Origin: an uncultured Opitutaceae bacterium | Lineage (GTDB): Bacteria; Verrucomicrobiota; Verrucomicrobiae; Opitutales; Opitutaceae | Direction of reading: 5' to 3' | NCBI GenBank assembly: GCA_946482625.1 | Contig: CAMLSH010000070.1 | Coordinates: 1-11,592, forward strand | Length of the DNA stretch: 11,592 nt | Part shown: positions 1 to 7,800 of the stretch, in pieces | How the letters are laid out: each line of letters begins with the position of its first letter | Position numbering within the stretch: the stretch's first letter is position 1 | The notes under the pieces: model-generated | Told to the model about the DNA's origin: nothing | The model's database searches: none | What the model saw: only the letters and a program-made list of their open reading frames with translations | Position numbers and translations under genes: made by a program

Positions 1-2
1 CG

Positions 3-1613
3 TTACTTCTTTTTCTTCTTAGCCTTCGGATCTTCCGGAGGCGTGGGCTGAACGAACGGATCGGAGCCGTCGCGGAAGCCAGGGAGCTCATCTTTTGTGA
101 TCTTCATTTCACGCACCATACGTGGATCGAAGATCTCACCGACGGTGCCGCCATCTGGCTTTACCGTGCGGGCAGTGATGAAAATCAAGAGGTTCTGCTG
201 ACGCTTCGAGTTGCTGTCCGAACGAAACAAGCGGCCAAGACCGGGAATGTCACCAAGCAGGGGAACCTTCGTCTGGCTGTTGGAGGTGGTCGAATCGAGC
301 AGGCCACCGATACCCAAAGTGTAGCCATCCTTGAGAGTGACTTGGGTTTTGGTTTTGCGGACCGCCACGACTGGAATTTTCGCATCTCCGAATTGAACGT
401 CTTTGGATTCGTCGCGGCTGCTCACTTCAGGCTCGACCGTGAGTTTGATAAAGCCAGCGGAGTTCACTTGAGGAGTCACTTTGAGGATCACGCCAATCGG
501 CTTGTACGTGAAGCCACTGACTTCGAAGCGGCCTTGCTCCTGATTATAAGTGTAATTCGGGATGGGATATTCCTGGCCGACATTGATATTGGCCTCGGTG
601 TTGTTGAGCGTAACCACCGTCGGATTTGAAACCAACTTGGAGCCGCCACCTGCTTGAAGTGCATTCAAGGTCAGATTGAACTGCGCAGCACTAAATACCG
701 AAGTACTCACACGGCTTACATTATTAGTGAATATGTTTTCGATAGAAGACATCGGGCCAATGCCATCCAGTACTCCATTGGTCACCTTAGGGCCAACAGG
801 ACCCGTAACCGTATTCAGCTGACCGGCCTTATTATAGCCGTTGTTCATGAAATCGACGTCCAAACCGTCTTCTTTATAGCCAGCTTCGGATTCTCTACCG
901 CTTGTAGCGTTATAGGTTGATTTATAGCCATCGGTACCAACTTTATATCCTCTCAAAACAGCCCAGTCCACACCGAGGTCCTTGGTCGCACTGTCGCTCA
1001 CTTCGATAAACTTGGTTTCGATCATAACCTGATCAGTGGCGCGATCCAGGTTCTGGATGATCGGGCGGATACGCTGAATGGCAGAAGAACGCTCGGAGAC
1101 GATCAGCGCGTTGCTACGGGCATCGACTACGATTTTACCGCCAACCTTGGTATCCACCATGGCGTCCAGACTCGGCTTCACCTCAGCTGCTTTCGCATAA
1201 TTGAGAATGAAAACCTCCGTCGAGAGAGGCTCCATGTTGAGCGACTCAGCGGTGACGACTTTGATGATGTTGCCATCTTCGATATACGTATATCCGACCG
1301 GATTGAGTACCACCTGGAAAATCTGGCGCCAGGTCACGTCACGGAGCTTGATGGAGGTTTTGCCCTGCAGGGTGTCGGGGATCACGAGATTGAGCTCGAA
1401 AAGATCGGCAACGTTGCGGAGCACGTTACGGATTTCCTCGTCAGGAAAATCAACCGAGAGGGTGTCTTTACCCTGAGTCACGGCCACCTTCGATTCGGTG
1501 GACATTGCAGGTACGGGTGGGGTATCGGACGAAGCAGCCTCTTGCGCCCAAATCGTGGGCACAAGCGCTACGGATGCCAACAAGGTGGCGGGGACTAGCA
1601 GTCGTGTTCTCAT
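3..1613 (-). CDS. pilQ: Outer-membrane secretin, PilQ/GspD family
   Basis: Predicted multimeric outer-membrane channel of a type IV pilus or type II secretion machine. The 536-aa product starts with a signal peptide (residues 1-23, ending PTIWA before Q24). An STN/N0 domain follows at about 52-120 and an N1-like secretin_N domain at about 131-191 (includes VVDARSNALIV). The secretin barrel spans about 196-485, with VSNPTVVTLNNTEANINVG near 328 and the conserved end around VPLLGDIPGLGRLF. It is shorter than typical proteobacterial PilQ, and I see no AMIN domain. After the barrel there is a roughly 50-residue tail ending KAKKKKK. Residues about 219-308 are Gly/Asn/Ser/Thr-rich and encoded by AT-rich DNA. 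The start is 3 nt after the upstream stop, with AGGA ten bases before the ATG. Last gene of a five-gene operon; position favours PilQ over GspD, and the family call is firmer than the exact name. Confidence 0.88.
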   Translation of the reverse strand: MRTRLLVPATLLASVALVPTIWAQEAASSDTPPVPAMSTESKVAVTQGKDTLSVDFPDEEIRNVLRNVADLFELNLVIPDTLQGKTSIKLRDVTWRQIFQVVLNPVGYTYIEDGNIIKVVTAESLNMEPLSTEVFILNYAKAAEVKPSLDAMVDTKVGGKIVVDARSNALIVSERSSAIQRIRPIIQNLDRATDQVMIETKFIEVSDSATKDLGVDWAVLRGYKVGTDGYKSTYNATSGRESEAGYKEDGLDVDFMNNGYNKAGQLNTVTGPVGPKVTNGVLDGIGPMSSIENIFTNNVSRVSTSVFSAAQFNLTLNALQAGGGSKLVSNPTVVTLNNTEANINVGQEYPIPNYTYNQEQGRFEVSGFTYKPIGVILKVTPQVNSAGFIKLTVEPEVSSRDESKDVQFGDAKIPVVAVRKTKTQVTLKDGYTLGIGGLLDSTTSNSQTKVPLLGDIPGLGRLFRSDSNSKRQQNLLIFITARTVKPDGGTVGEIFDPRMVREMKITKDELPGFRDGSDPFVQPTPPEDPKAKKKKK

Positions 1614-1616
1614 GGA

Positions 1617-2117
1617 TTATTTTCCTGATTTAGTGATGACAATAGGCCGGGTGACTTCTTCGTTTTTATAACGAACCGAAAAACGTGTGGTTTCGATCGC
1701 GGTAATTTCTAACTCATAAACCGCACCTTCAAAGGTAATAGGATAGGTCTCCCCCACTTTTAACTTCTTTTGACCGAGGAGTATAATCGCTTCGCCGCCT
1801 ACGACGAACGTGCCCTTTGGCTCGAGTTGATCGGCCAGCGCGACGAGCAACGTGCGATTGGATGCCATGATCGCGGCCAAGGCCGCAGCCGCCTGTCCTT
1901 CGTCTGCGCCTGTATCAACCGAACGCGAACCACTCAGCGTGAACGGATTGACGGTAGCGCCTGCCGGCTCTTTTGCTGCCGACGGATTTAATAATCGGGC
2001 GGCGAGCTCGACGGTAGCCGACCGCTTCACCGGCGACACCACATCGACGGCCGAGGCAGCGGCGGCGCCCGCAACCGACACCAAAACTATCCCAACAAGA
2101 CGTATCGAAATTTTCAT
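1617..2117 (-). CDS. Exported protein in the PilP position (hypothetical)
   Basis: 166-aa protein with an N-terminal hydrophobic signal (residues 1-23, cut likely after ASA in the AAAASAVD segment). A low-complexity linker containing NPFTLSG follows, then a C-terminal segment (about 90-160) that looks all-beta (FVVGGEAIILLG, YPITFEGAVYELEITAIE). In pilMNOPQ operons this slot holds PilP, a periplasmic protein linking PilN/PilO to the secretin; GspC plays a similar role in type II secretion. Here the gene sits between pilO and the secretin. Its ATG overlaps the pilO stop (ATGA, 4 nt), a weak GGGG lies 5 nt upstream, and its stop is 3 nt from the secretin start. PilP carries a lipobox cysteine, whereas this product has no cysteine at the signal end, so it is probably soluble or signal-anchored. 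The PilP/GspC-like role is inferred from position and layout, not from clear sequence identity. Confidence 0.72.
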   Translation of the reverse strand: MKISIRLVGIVLVSVAGAAAASAVDVVSPVKRSATVELAARLLNPSAAKEPAGATVNPFTLSGSRSVDTGADEGQAAAALAAIMASNRTLLVALADQLEPKGTFVVGGEAIILLGQKKLKVGETYPITFEGAVYELEITAIETTRFSVRYKNEEVTRPIVITKSGK

Positions 2118-2701
2118 GATTGCCCCAAAAATTCTATAGAGATCGACAAGGAAAGGATCGGATCGGCAGCCGTAGCGCTTTCCGAGCCGCCGCCCATGCT
2201 CACCGTGGCGGTGAGAATACGCTGGAAATGTTCGCCACCCTCTAGTTTACGAAGAAAAGCCAGAAGCTGGCTGTAAGTTCCCTGAACAGTACAAGAATAC
2301 GGGACCGAAGCGTAATGCTTCTTGGCACCCGCGACCGGCTTTGCGGTTGATGCTGAGGCTGACCCACCGGGACGTAAATCTGTTAGCTTAACCCCGGTCT
2401 CCGCTTCGATCTTATAAAAATATTGCTGATTCTTCGCCAGGTCCGTCGCCTGGACGAGGCGTTGCTCAACATTCCGATTCGCCTCTTCCAGCGCAGCTAC
2501 GTGCTCCTTCAACGAAATGGAATTAGTCACGTTCCCTTTGAGCCGGCGGCTCTCGGTTGTTTTTTGATCCAACAACGCCACGGCCTCAGGCACATTCCCT
2601 TGTCGGAAGAAATAGCCGGCAAGCAGAAGCAGGCACAGTCCCCCGCACACAGCGGTAAAGGGATGTTTCTTTACCCAGACTGAAATGGTTTTCGTGTTCA
2701 T
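2114..2701 (-). CDS. pilO: PilO-like inner-membrane alignment protein
   Basis: 195-aa bitopic protein of the PilO/GspM class. A short cytoplasmic N-terminus is followed by one membrane span at about residues 15-31 (FTAVCGGLCLLLLAGYF). A charged, probably coiled-coil stretch lies at about 37-92. A periplasmic alpha/beta domain contains the typical pattern YSCTVQGTYSQLLAFLRKLE, and the product ends in a beta strand (LSLSISIEFLG). PilO pairs with PilN in the periplasm to form the type IV pilus alignment subcomplex between the PilM ring and the secretin. Start and stop both overlap the neighbours by 4 nt (ATGA at each junction), so translation is probably coupled. A perfect AGGAGG ten bases upstream supports the ATG. 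An Ala/Ser/Lys-rich linker interrupts the periplasmic part at about 112-127. Confidence 0.82.
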   Translation of the reverse strand: MNTKTISVWVKKHPFTAVCGGLCLLLLAGYFFRQGNVPEAVALLDQKTTESRRLKGNVTNSISLKEHVAALEEANRNVEQRLVQATDLAKNQQYFYKIEAETGVKLTDLRPGGSASASTAKPVAGAKKHYASVPYSCTVQGTYSQLLAFLRKLEGGEHFQRILTATVSMGGGSESATAADPILSLSISIEFLGQS

Positions 2702-3336
2702 GGCTTTTTCGCCTCCTTCGCCGGCGGGCTCTTGCGCAAGGTGATCTCAAAGGAGAGACGACCGTTCTGTGCGTCGCGTGAGAGATTAGTGAGGGCGATC
2801 TGGTCGAAGCGGCCGCCGATCGCATCATCCGCCCGAAGCTGCTTCTCGTAATTGGCAATCATCCCACTCGCCTGCTCGGGAGTGCCTTCGACCAACCCGC
2901 GTAGATTCACGCCGGTGGCGTTATAATCCATCGTCGTGATCGAAACCTTCGCCGGCACCGATTTGCCGAGGCGGTCCAAGAAGCGCGAGACAACCAGCTG
3001 ATTGCTGTTTAAAAACGTATCCAGCTCTTGGACCTTCTTTTCCTCGGCTTGGAATTTCGCAAAAAGCGCCACCGCATCCTGGCTCGGTTTCTTGTCCCGG
3101 TTTATCTGCTCGTCGAGGACCGCAATCTGCGAACGCAGATCCGCGAGTGTGTACTCTTGATAACCGACCATCGCGAGCAGACTCACCAGCCCAAGGCCGG
3201 CGATGGCGTTGATGAAAAACGTCGTGCGCACCGCCTTGACGTCGGGGAGCGTTGCGGCATTCCGAAAATTCGGATGCCAGGGTCTGACTTCGGCGCCGCC
3301 GGAGCCCTCAGGATTTTTTTTCAGAAGCGAGAGCAT
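2698..3336 (-). CDS. pilN: PilN-like inner-membrane alignment protein
   Basis: 212-aa bitopic protein. It has a cytoplasmic N-terminus of about 39 residues, one membrane span at about 40-58 (FFINAIAGLGLVSLLAMVG), a coiled-coil region at about 60-115 (QEYTLADLRSQIAVLDEQI) and a C-terminal periplasmic ferredoxin-like domain ending RLSFEITLRKSPP. PilN docks its N-terminus into PilM and pairs with PilO. The INLLP-type PilM-binding peptide of canonical PilN is absent; WHPNFRNAATLPDVKAVRT occupies the region before the span. The start codon lies inside pilM (29-nt overlap) and no Shine-Dalgarno precedes it, so translation probably depends on pilM. A run of eight A lies at codons 6-8. The fold-type call rests on topology, operon order and the C-terminal pattern. 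Confidence 0.8.
   Translation of the reverse strand: MLSLLKKNPEGSGGAEVRPWHPNFRNAATLPDVKAVRTTFFINAIAGLGLVSLLAMVGYQEYTLADLRSQIAVLDEQINRDKKPSQDAVALFAKFQAEEKKVQELDTFLNSNQLVVSRFLDRLGKSVPAKVSITTMDYNATGVNLRGLVEGTPEQASGMIANYEKQLRADDAIGGRFDQIALTNLSRDAQNGRLSFEITLRKSPPAKEAKKP
2712..2717 (-). promoter_or_regulatory. Shine-Dalgarno of pilO
   Basis: Minus-strand AGGAGG lies inside the 3' end of pilN, ten bases before the pilO ATG. It fixes the pilO start at the ATGA overlap and shows that ribosomes of this organism use Shine-Dalgarno sites inside operons. Confidence 0.7.
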
Positions 3337-4351
3337 GAGAATTAGAAAGCATGAGGCTGATCAAACCCAGCCAACGGATGTCGATTTCGGAGGCTATGGC
3401 CTTCCCATCGAGCGTGATTCGCCGGGCCTTAAGCCACGGCTCAAAATCGATTTTCAAAAGTCCGACTCCGAGCTGCGTCGCGAGCGCCGTTTCGAGCCAG
3501 CCGAGCTTGCCCGGCAGCATCGTGCAAATGACCTGGCCGATCGATTGGCCGGTCTGCACCTCGTAAAAGCCGATCGAAGATTGCAGCTCTTTCAGGAGTT
3601 TCTTCGTGAGCACCCCACCCATTCCCGTGAAGTCGAACGTGTTCGAATAGAATAACTTCCGCGCGGATTCCTCGTCCTTCAATCCGAGTTCTTTCTGAAC
3701 CACCGGAATCATCGCGCTCAGGCCCTGAGGAATGGGCCGGGTCGACTCCAAACCTGCCTCGCTCAAAATGAACGACTGGGTCGAATCGGTATCGATCTCA
3801 AGCACCAGTGTCGGCGTCGTGATCTTGGCAAACGAAAGGTAATCCATCAGCCCGCCCAGCGTCGCAAGCGACCCCAACTCCAGAGTCTCGGGATAAATGC
3901 CCCGAGCCAGCAGCTGCTTTTGAGCGTCTTCGATCTCCTCGCTGGGAAGGCCCACGAAAACCGCGTCCTTCTCGGTCGCTCTCGCGATATCGAAATCGCT
4001 CCCATCCGCCGGATTCAAGACGGCTAGGGTATACTTGTCCGCCTCGATTCGAAACTGCGAGTTCACCACCTCGTTCAGATATCCGTCCTCCTTGTATCGC
4101 TTGGGATCCATGGAAGTCCTGCGGACGAGGCGTTTGCTTGGATAAATTCCGCAACGGGCGTGGACGTACGCTCCCGTCCTCTTCGGCTGCATCTCTTTGA
4201 CCGCCGCGGCAACGCCCTCGGCATCCGCCGGAGGACACGCTTTCAACGCTTCCACCAGCATCGGACCGCTCTTCGCCGACGTGCGTGCGAGTAACACACC
4301 GTAATTGTTTACCTCGACGAAGTATCCCTGAGTTTTGTTGGAGAACAGCAT
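3308..4351 (-). CDS. pilM: PilM-like actin-fold cytoplasmic protein
   Basis: 347-aa soluble protein with no signal or membrane span, first gene of the alignment-complex operon. PilM is a cytoplasmic actin/FtsA-like protein that binds ATP and the PilN N-terminus. The second half follows the PilM layout: a beta-hairpin segment TLVLEIDTDSTQSFIL near residues 180-195 where the phosphate-2 loop belongs, IPQGLSAMIPVVQKELGL following it, and a C-terminal part TALATQLGVGLLKIDFEPWL like the end of PilM. The N-terminal phosphate-1 loop, normally of GIDIGSSS type, is replaced by YFVEVNNYGVLLART, so nucleotide binding may be weakened or lost. No Shine-Dalgarno precedes the ATG. Identity is supported most by the genes that follow it; an unrelated actin-fold GspL-like protein is the main alternative. 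Confidence 0.75.
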   Translation of the reverse strand: MLFSNKTQGYFVEVNNYGVLLARTSAKSGPMLVEALKACPPADAEGVAAAVKEMQPKRTGAYVHARCGIYPSKRLVRRTSMDPKRYKEDGYLNEVVNSQFRIEADKYTLAVLNPADGSDFDIARATEKDAVFVGLPSEEIEDAQKQLLARGIYPETLELGSLATLGGLMDYLSFAKITTPTLVLEIDTDSTQSFILSEAGLESTRPIPQGLSAMIPVVQKELGLKDEESARKLFYSNTFDFTGMGGVLTKKLLKELQSSIGFYEVQTGQSIGQVICTMLPGKLGWLETALATQLGVGLLKIDFEPWLKARRITLDGKAIASEIDIRWLGLISLMLSNSHALASEKKS

Positions 4352-4571
4352 GCGAAACGTTTTAAAATTCAGAGCTCAATCGGCACGAAGTAGGGAAAAT
4401 GTATGAGCAGTTTGGGGAATTTCGTCGTGCCCACCGGGGGCTGGAACATGCACAAAGTGCCGTTTCATAGCGACCACTGACAAGTGCAAAGCCCCGCGTA
4501 ACTCTTTGCCTGGCCCTATTTACGGATTATTTAGCCACAAAGTTGCGAAATCGCTCCCTAGGCGTTTTCCA
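4352..4571. other. Intergenic gap, probable pil operon promoter region
   Basis: About 220 nt between the bS22-type gene's terminator and pilM. Because that terminator should block read-through, the pil operon promoter is expected here on the minus strand. I found no convincing -35/-10 pair or sigma-54 site; a TTGTCA-like element exists but has no good -10 at a normal distance. The gap holds an inverted repeat, GGCACGA at 4382-4388 and TCGTGCC at 4425-4431, within the likely leader. No start codon with a plausible reading frame and no tRNA-like fold was seen. Confidence 0.5.
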
Positions 4572-4601
4572 ATAAAAAACCCGCTCCGGTGAGGAGCGGG
4601 T
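4571..4601 (-). terminator. Rho-independent terminator of the small ribosomal protein gene
   Basis: In the minus-strand transcript a perfect 9-bp stem (ACCCGCTCC / GGAGCGGGT, loop of 5) is followed directly by a run of six T and then ATT. It starts about 50 nt after the stop of the 33-aa gene and should insulate the pil operon from upstream transcription. Confidence 0.9.
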
Positions 4602-4650
4602 CGAAAGAGGGTGACGGGACTGCAGGCCTTGGGCCGCTGCGCGCAACGCG

Positions 4651-4752
4651 TTATTTCTGCCAAGTACGCTTCTTGTGGCGATTAGCTTTGAGGCGCTTGC
4701 GGCGCTTGTGCTTCGACATCTTCAGACGGCGTTTCTTCTTAAGGTTGCCCAT
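4651..4752 (-). CDS. Small basic ribosomal protein, AURKAIP1/COX24 (mycobacterial bS22, mS38) family
   Basis: 33-aa reading frame, ATG at 4752 and TAA at 4651. The product begins [19 protein letters not shown], ends RTWQK, and is almost entirely Lys/Arg with no acidic residue. Pattern and length match the AURKAIP1/COX24 family: the mycobacterial 30S protein called bS22 has 33 residues with the same MG..KKRR..MSK layout, and mitochondrial mS38 carries the same C-terminal motif. In those ribosomes the peptide lies against small-subunit rRNA near the decoding centre. It should not be confused with E. coli SRA, also named bS22. The gene stands 78 nt after addA and 50 nt before its own strong terminator. 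No Shine-Dalgarno is present; the leader is pyrimidine-rich. Family assignment is from memory of the pattern, but the clean ORF with terminator makes a real gene likely. Confidence 0.85.
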   Translation of the reverse strand: MGNLKKKRRLKMSKHKRRKRLKANRHKKRTWQK

Positions 4753-4760
4753 GGTGATTG

Positions 4761-4778
4761 GTGAAAGGAGTGAAAGGA
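4761..4778 (-). repeat. Two tandem 9-bp copies in the small ribosomal gene's leader
   Basis: Two perfect adjacent copies of GTGAAAGGA on the plus strand, read as TCCTTTCAC twice in the transcript, 8 nt before the start codon of the 33-aa gene. They occupy the place where a Shine-Dalgarno would be. A role as an S1-type or autoregulatory binding site is speculation. Confidence 0.55.
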
Positions 4779-4830
4779 ATCTTTGGAATTGGGGACCGTG
4801 CTGAGCTTTTTTCAGCCTGTAAAGCCCATT

Positions 4831-7800
4831 TTAGGTCACCGCCACGTCGGCCCACTTCCCCGCCACACTCGCGTAAACCAGCAGCCTTATCCGCCGCCCC
4901 GGGAAAAAAGACCGCACACACCGCCCGTACGCCTGTAGCTGTGGCGAGTACTCCGCCACGAGTCGCGCCAGCAATTCCTCATCGGTCTCCCCCGCCCTCC
5001 GCCGGTTCGTCTTCCAATCAAGCACCCACACTTCCCCGGACACCGCGTCGTGAAGCACCAGATCCATCACACCATCGATCCAGGCGGTTCCCCCGAGCGG
5101 CGCGAAAATCGCCAACTCCGTCAACCGACTCCATCGCATCGACCTCAACTCCTGCCACACCTCGCTCCCGCGCAACAACGCCAGCTCCGCTTTCCCACGC
5201 GCTTCAAGGCCCAACGCCGCCGCGCCCAGCAGAGCTTTCGCGCAATGATCCGCGACTGCCGCCTCCTCCTGCGTCCACGGCATAAACTCAACCGTCTCGT
5301 GCCACCAAAGCCCGTAGTCGATCGCCTCGTCCCCATTCCGTTCCCGCGCAGGCGCCGGCTCGTCGAGCGACGACTCATGCCGAACCGTCCGCACCGGGTC
5401 GTGAGGCTTTTCCGCCAGCTGGTGAGGCAACAGCCGACCCGGTAGAGCGATTCTCGCGAGCGTCTCAGTATCCAAAGCGCCACTTCCCGCCGCAAGCCGC
5501 GCGCCGGACTCGTTCACAGCTCGCCCGGCGACAATCGCAACCTCCGTTTTCGCCCCCTCCACGCCGTTCTCCGCGAACGTCCGCGCGTCCGCATCGACAA
5601 GAGGCGCGCCGCTCAAAGCCGGTAACCCCGTCCACAGCTCCGGCACTCCCCACAGTTCCGCGAAGCTGATTTCGCCCTTCTTCTTTCGCTTCCCGCCGAA
5701 CTCCGCGTTCCACGGAATCACCAGATGCTGCCGCGCGCGGGTCAGCGTCACATAAAGCAGCCGCACGAGTTCGCGGTGCTGTTCACGCTCGCGCGCCACA
5801 CCGGTCTCGTCCGGCAGACTCGCCCCGTCAAAAAACACCTTCGGTTCTCCCGTCGCATCCGTGATCAGGCGCAGTCCGCTTTCCGGCGGTTTCCCGATCG
5901 GGCGCCACAGTCCCAACGGAATCACCACAGGCCACTCCAGCCCTTTCGCCGAATGCGCCGTCAACAAATTGATCGCGTCCGCCTCCGGTTTCCCCGCCGG
6001 CCGGCCGTCGTCGAGCGCTGCGAGCAACTGCGCCAACCACTCCCGCGGGCCCGCGCCGTCCAGTCCCAGCGTCGCCGCTTCCGCCAGTAAACGCTCCAGC
6101 TCCGCTTCCAATCCGCCGCTCGGATCGACCAGCCGCGCTTTCGCCCTCAACCCACACGCCTCCGCCAATCCACTCGCGAACCGCTCCAGTTCGCCGCCTT
6201 CGTCGTCCACGCGCAGCACCCACGGCCGCAAAATTTCCAGCGCTCCACGCAACGGCTCCGGATGATCGCCCGGCTCGTCCCAGCGAAATCCGCCTTTGTC
6301 CACGCGCTCCGCCGCCAGCTGCGCATCGCTCACCGCGAACACTTCGCGCAACACCCCGAACCACTCGAACGCGTTGTCCGGATCGCACACCGCCGCCAGC
6401 AGTCCGCTCATCCACGCGTACATCGGATTGTCGCCATTCCGATTCTTCCGCATCTGCAACGCCACTTTCAATCCCTCCGACTCGAGGGTCTTCCGCACCG
6501 TGATCAGCCAGTCGTTCCGCGGCGCGAGCAAACACACCTCGCCCCAGCTGCGCGCGCCGACCCCCGCCGGTCCATGCGCTTTAAAAAACCGCCCCAGCTG
6601 CCGCACTTCTTCCACCAGCCACGCATCCACTTTGCCCGGATCGTCCCCCGGCAGCGTGAGCTTCAACCGACTCGCGTGCCCTTCGACATTCGCCGGCCCC
6701 GCCTCCAGCGCCTGATAAGGCACTTGCAACGTCGGTGCCGGCGCACCTTCCGCCGGTGGCAGTCCCACGTTGTGCTCGCGTCTCGTTCCAAACGCCTCGG
6801 GAAACCCCGTATTCAATAACGTGATCGCGCGCCTCGGCGTCCGGAAGGTCACTTGAAATTCCAACAACTCCCCGCCATCCCCGCGTCGAAACGCCTCCAC
6901 GTGTCGCGTGAAATTCCGGATGTCCGCGCGGCTCCCGTAGATCGCCTGCTGCCCATCGCCGACCATGCAGAAATGCCCCGCACGCGGTCCCGCCCCGCCT
7001 CCCGCCGGCCACGTGCCCAGTGCCACGCCCGGCGCGCGCGCGATCTCCACCAGCACCGCGAATTGCTGCGGATCGGTGTCCTGCGCCTCGTCCAAAATCA
7101 CCCGCCAGCCTTCCGTGCGGATCTTCTCCAAAATCTCCGCGTCCCGCAGCACCGCCATCGCCGTTTCGATCTGATCGCTGTAAGTCTGCACGCCCCGCTC
7201 GAATCGCCACGCGCGATACCGTTCCGCCAGCTCCGCCGCAAGCGCACCGCCGGCCGCCGCCAGCCAGTTTTTAAGCGGCGCAAAAAAGTCCGCGTACAAG
7301 TCCTTGATACCGGCCGCGGTCCCGTCCGGCTTCGCCAGCGGCAGGTACGTGCGCTCGTCGCGAAACCGACGCAGCCACTCCACCGCCGTGTCCTGATTGC
7401 GCTTCAACGCCTCCGGAATCTTCCCCCGGCTGCGCGCATCCAGAATCGCCTGCAACGCGCTCTCCGTCGGTGACGTCGGCGCTCCCGCCGGTCTCCGTGC
7501 CCGCAATTTTTCCGCCGTCCGCCGGTCGAGCTCGCGCGCCAGTTCGAAGATCGTTTCCAGCGGCGCATGACGCAAAAACCCGTCCACTTGCTCCGGCGTG
7601 AGCGACGTGAACTGCATCGCGTCCTGCTCGAGAAACGCCTCCCACTGCGCCGCATCGTCATCCGCCACCACCGTCGGGTTTAAATGAATACCCAGCGTCT
7701 GCCCGTAACGCTGCGCCAACAGCAGACAGAAGCTGTGAATCGTACCGAAAAACGCGCGCTCCAGATGATCCAGCGCCGAAAGATCGCCTCGCCCGGTCTC

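Noticed and set aside
4425..4500. Sigma-54-like promoter before the pil operon
   Set aside because: A GGCACGA element resembles a -24 box, but no GC doublet lies at the required spacing.
4800..4816. Possible terminator after addA (GCTGA / TCAGC)
   Set aside because: The stem has only 5 bp and no T-run follows on the minus strand. Read-through from addA into the 33-aa gene remains possible.
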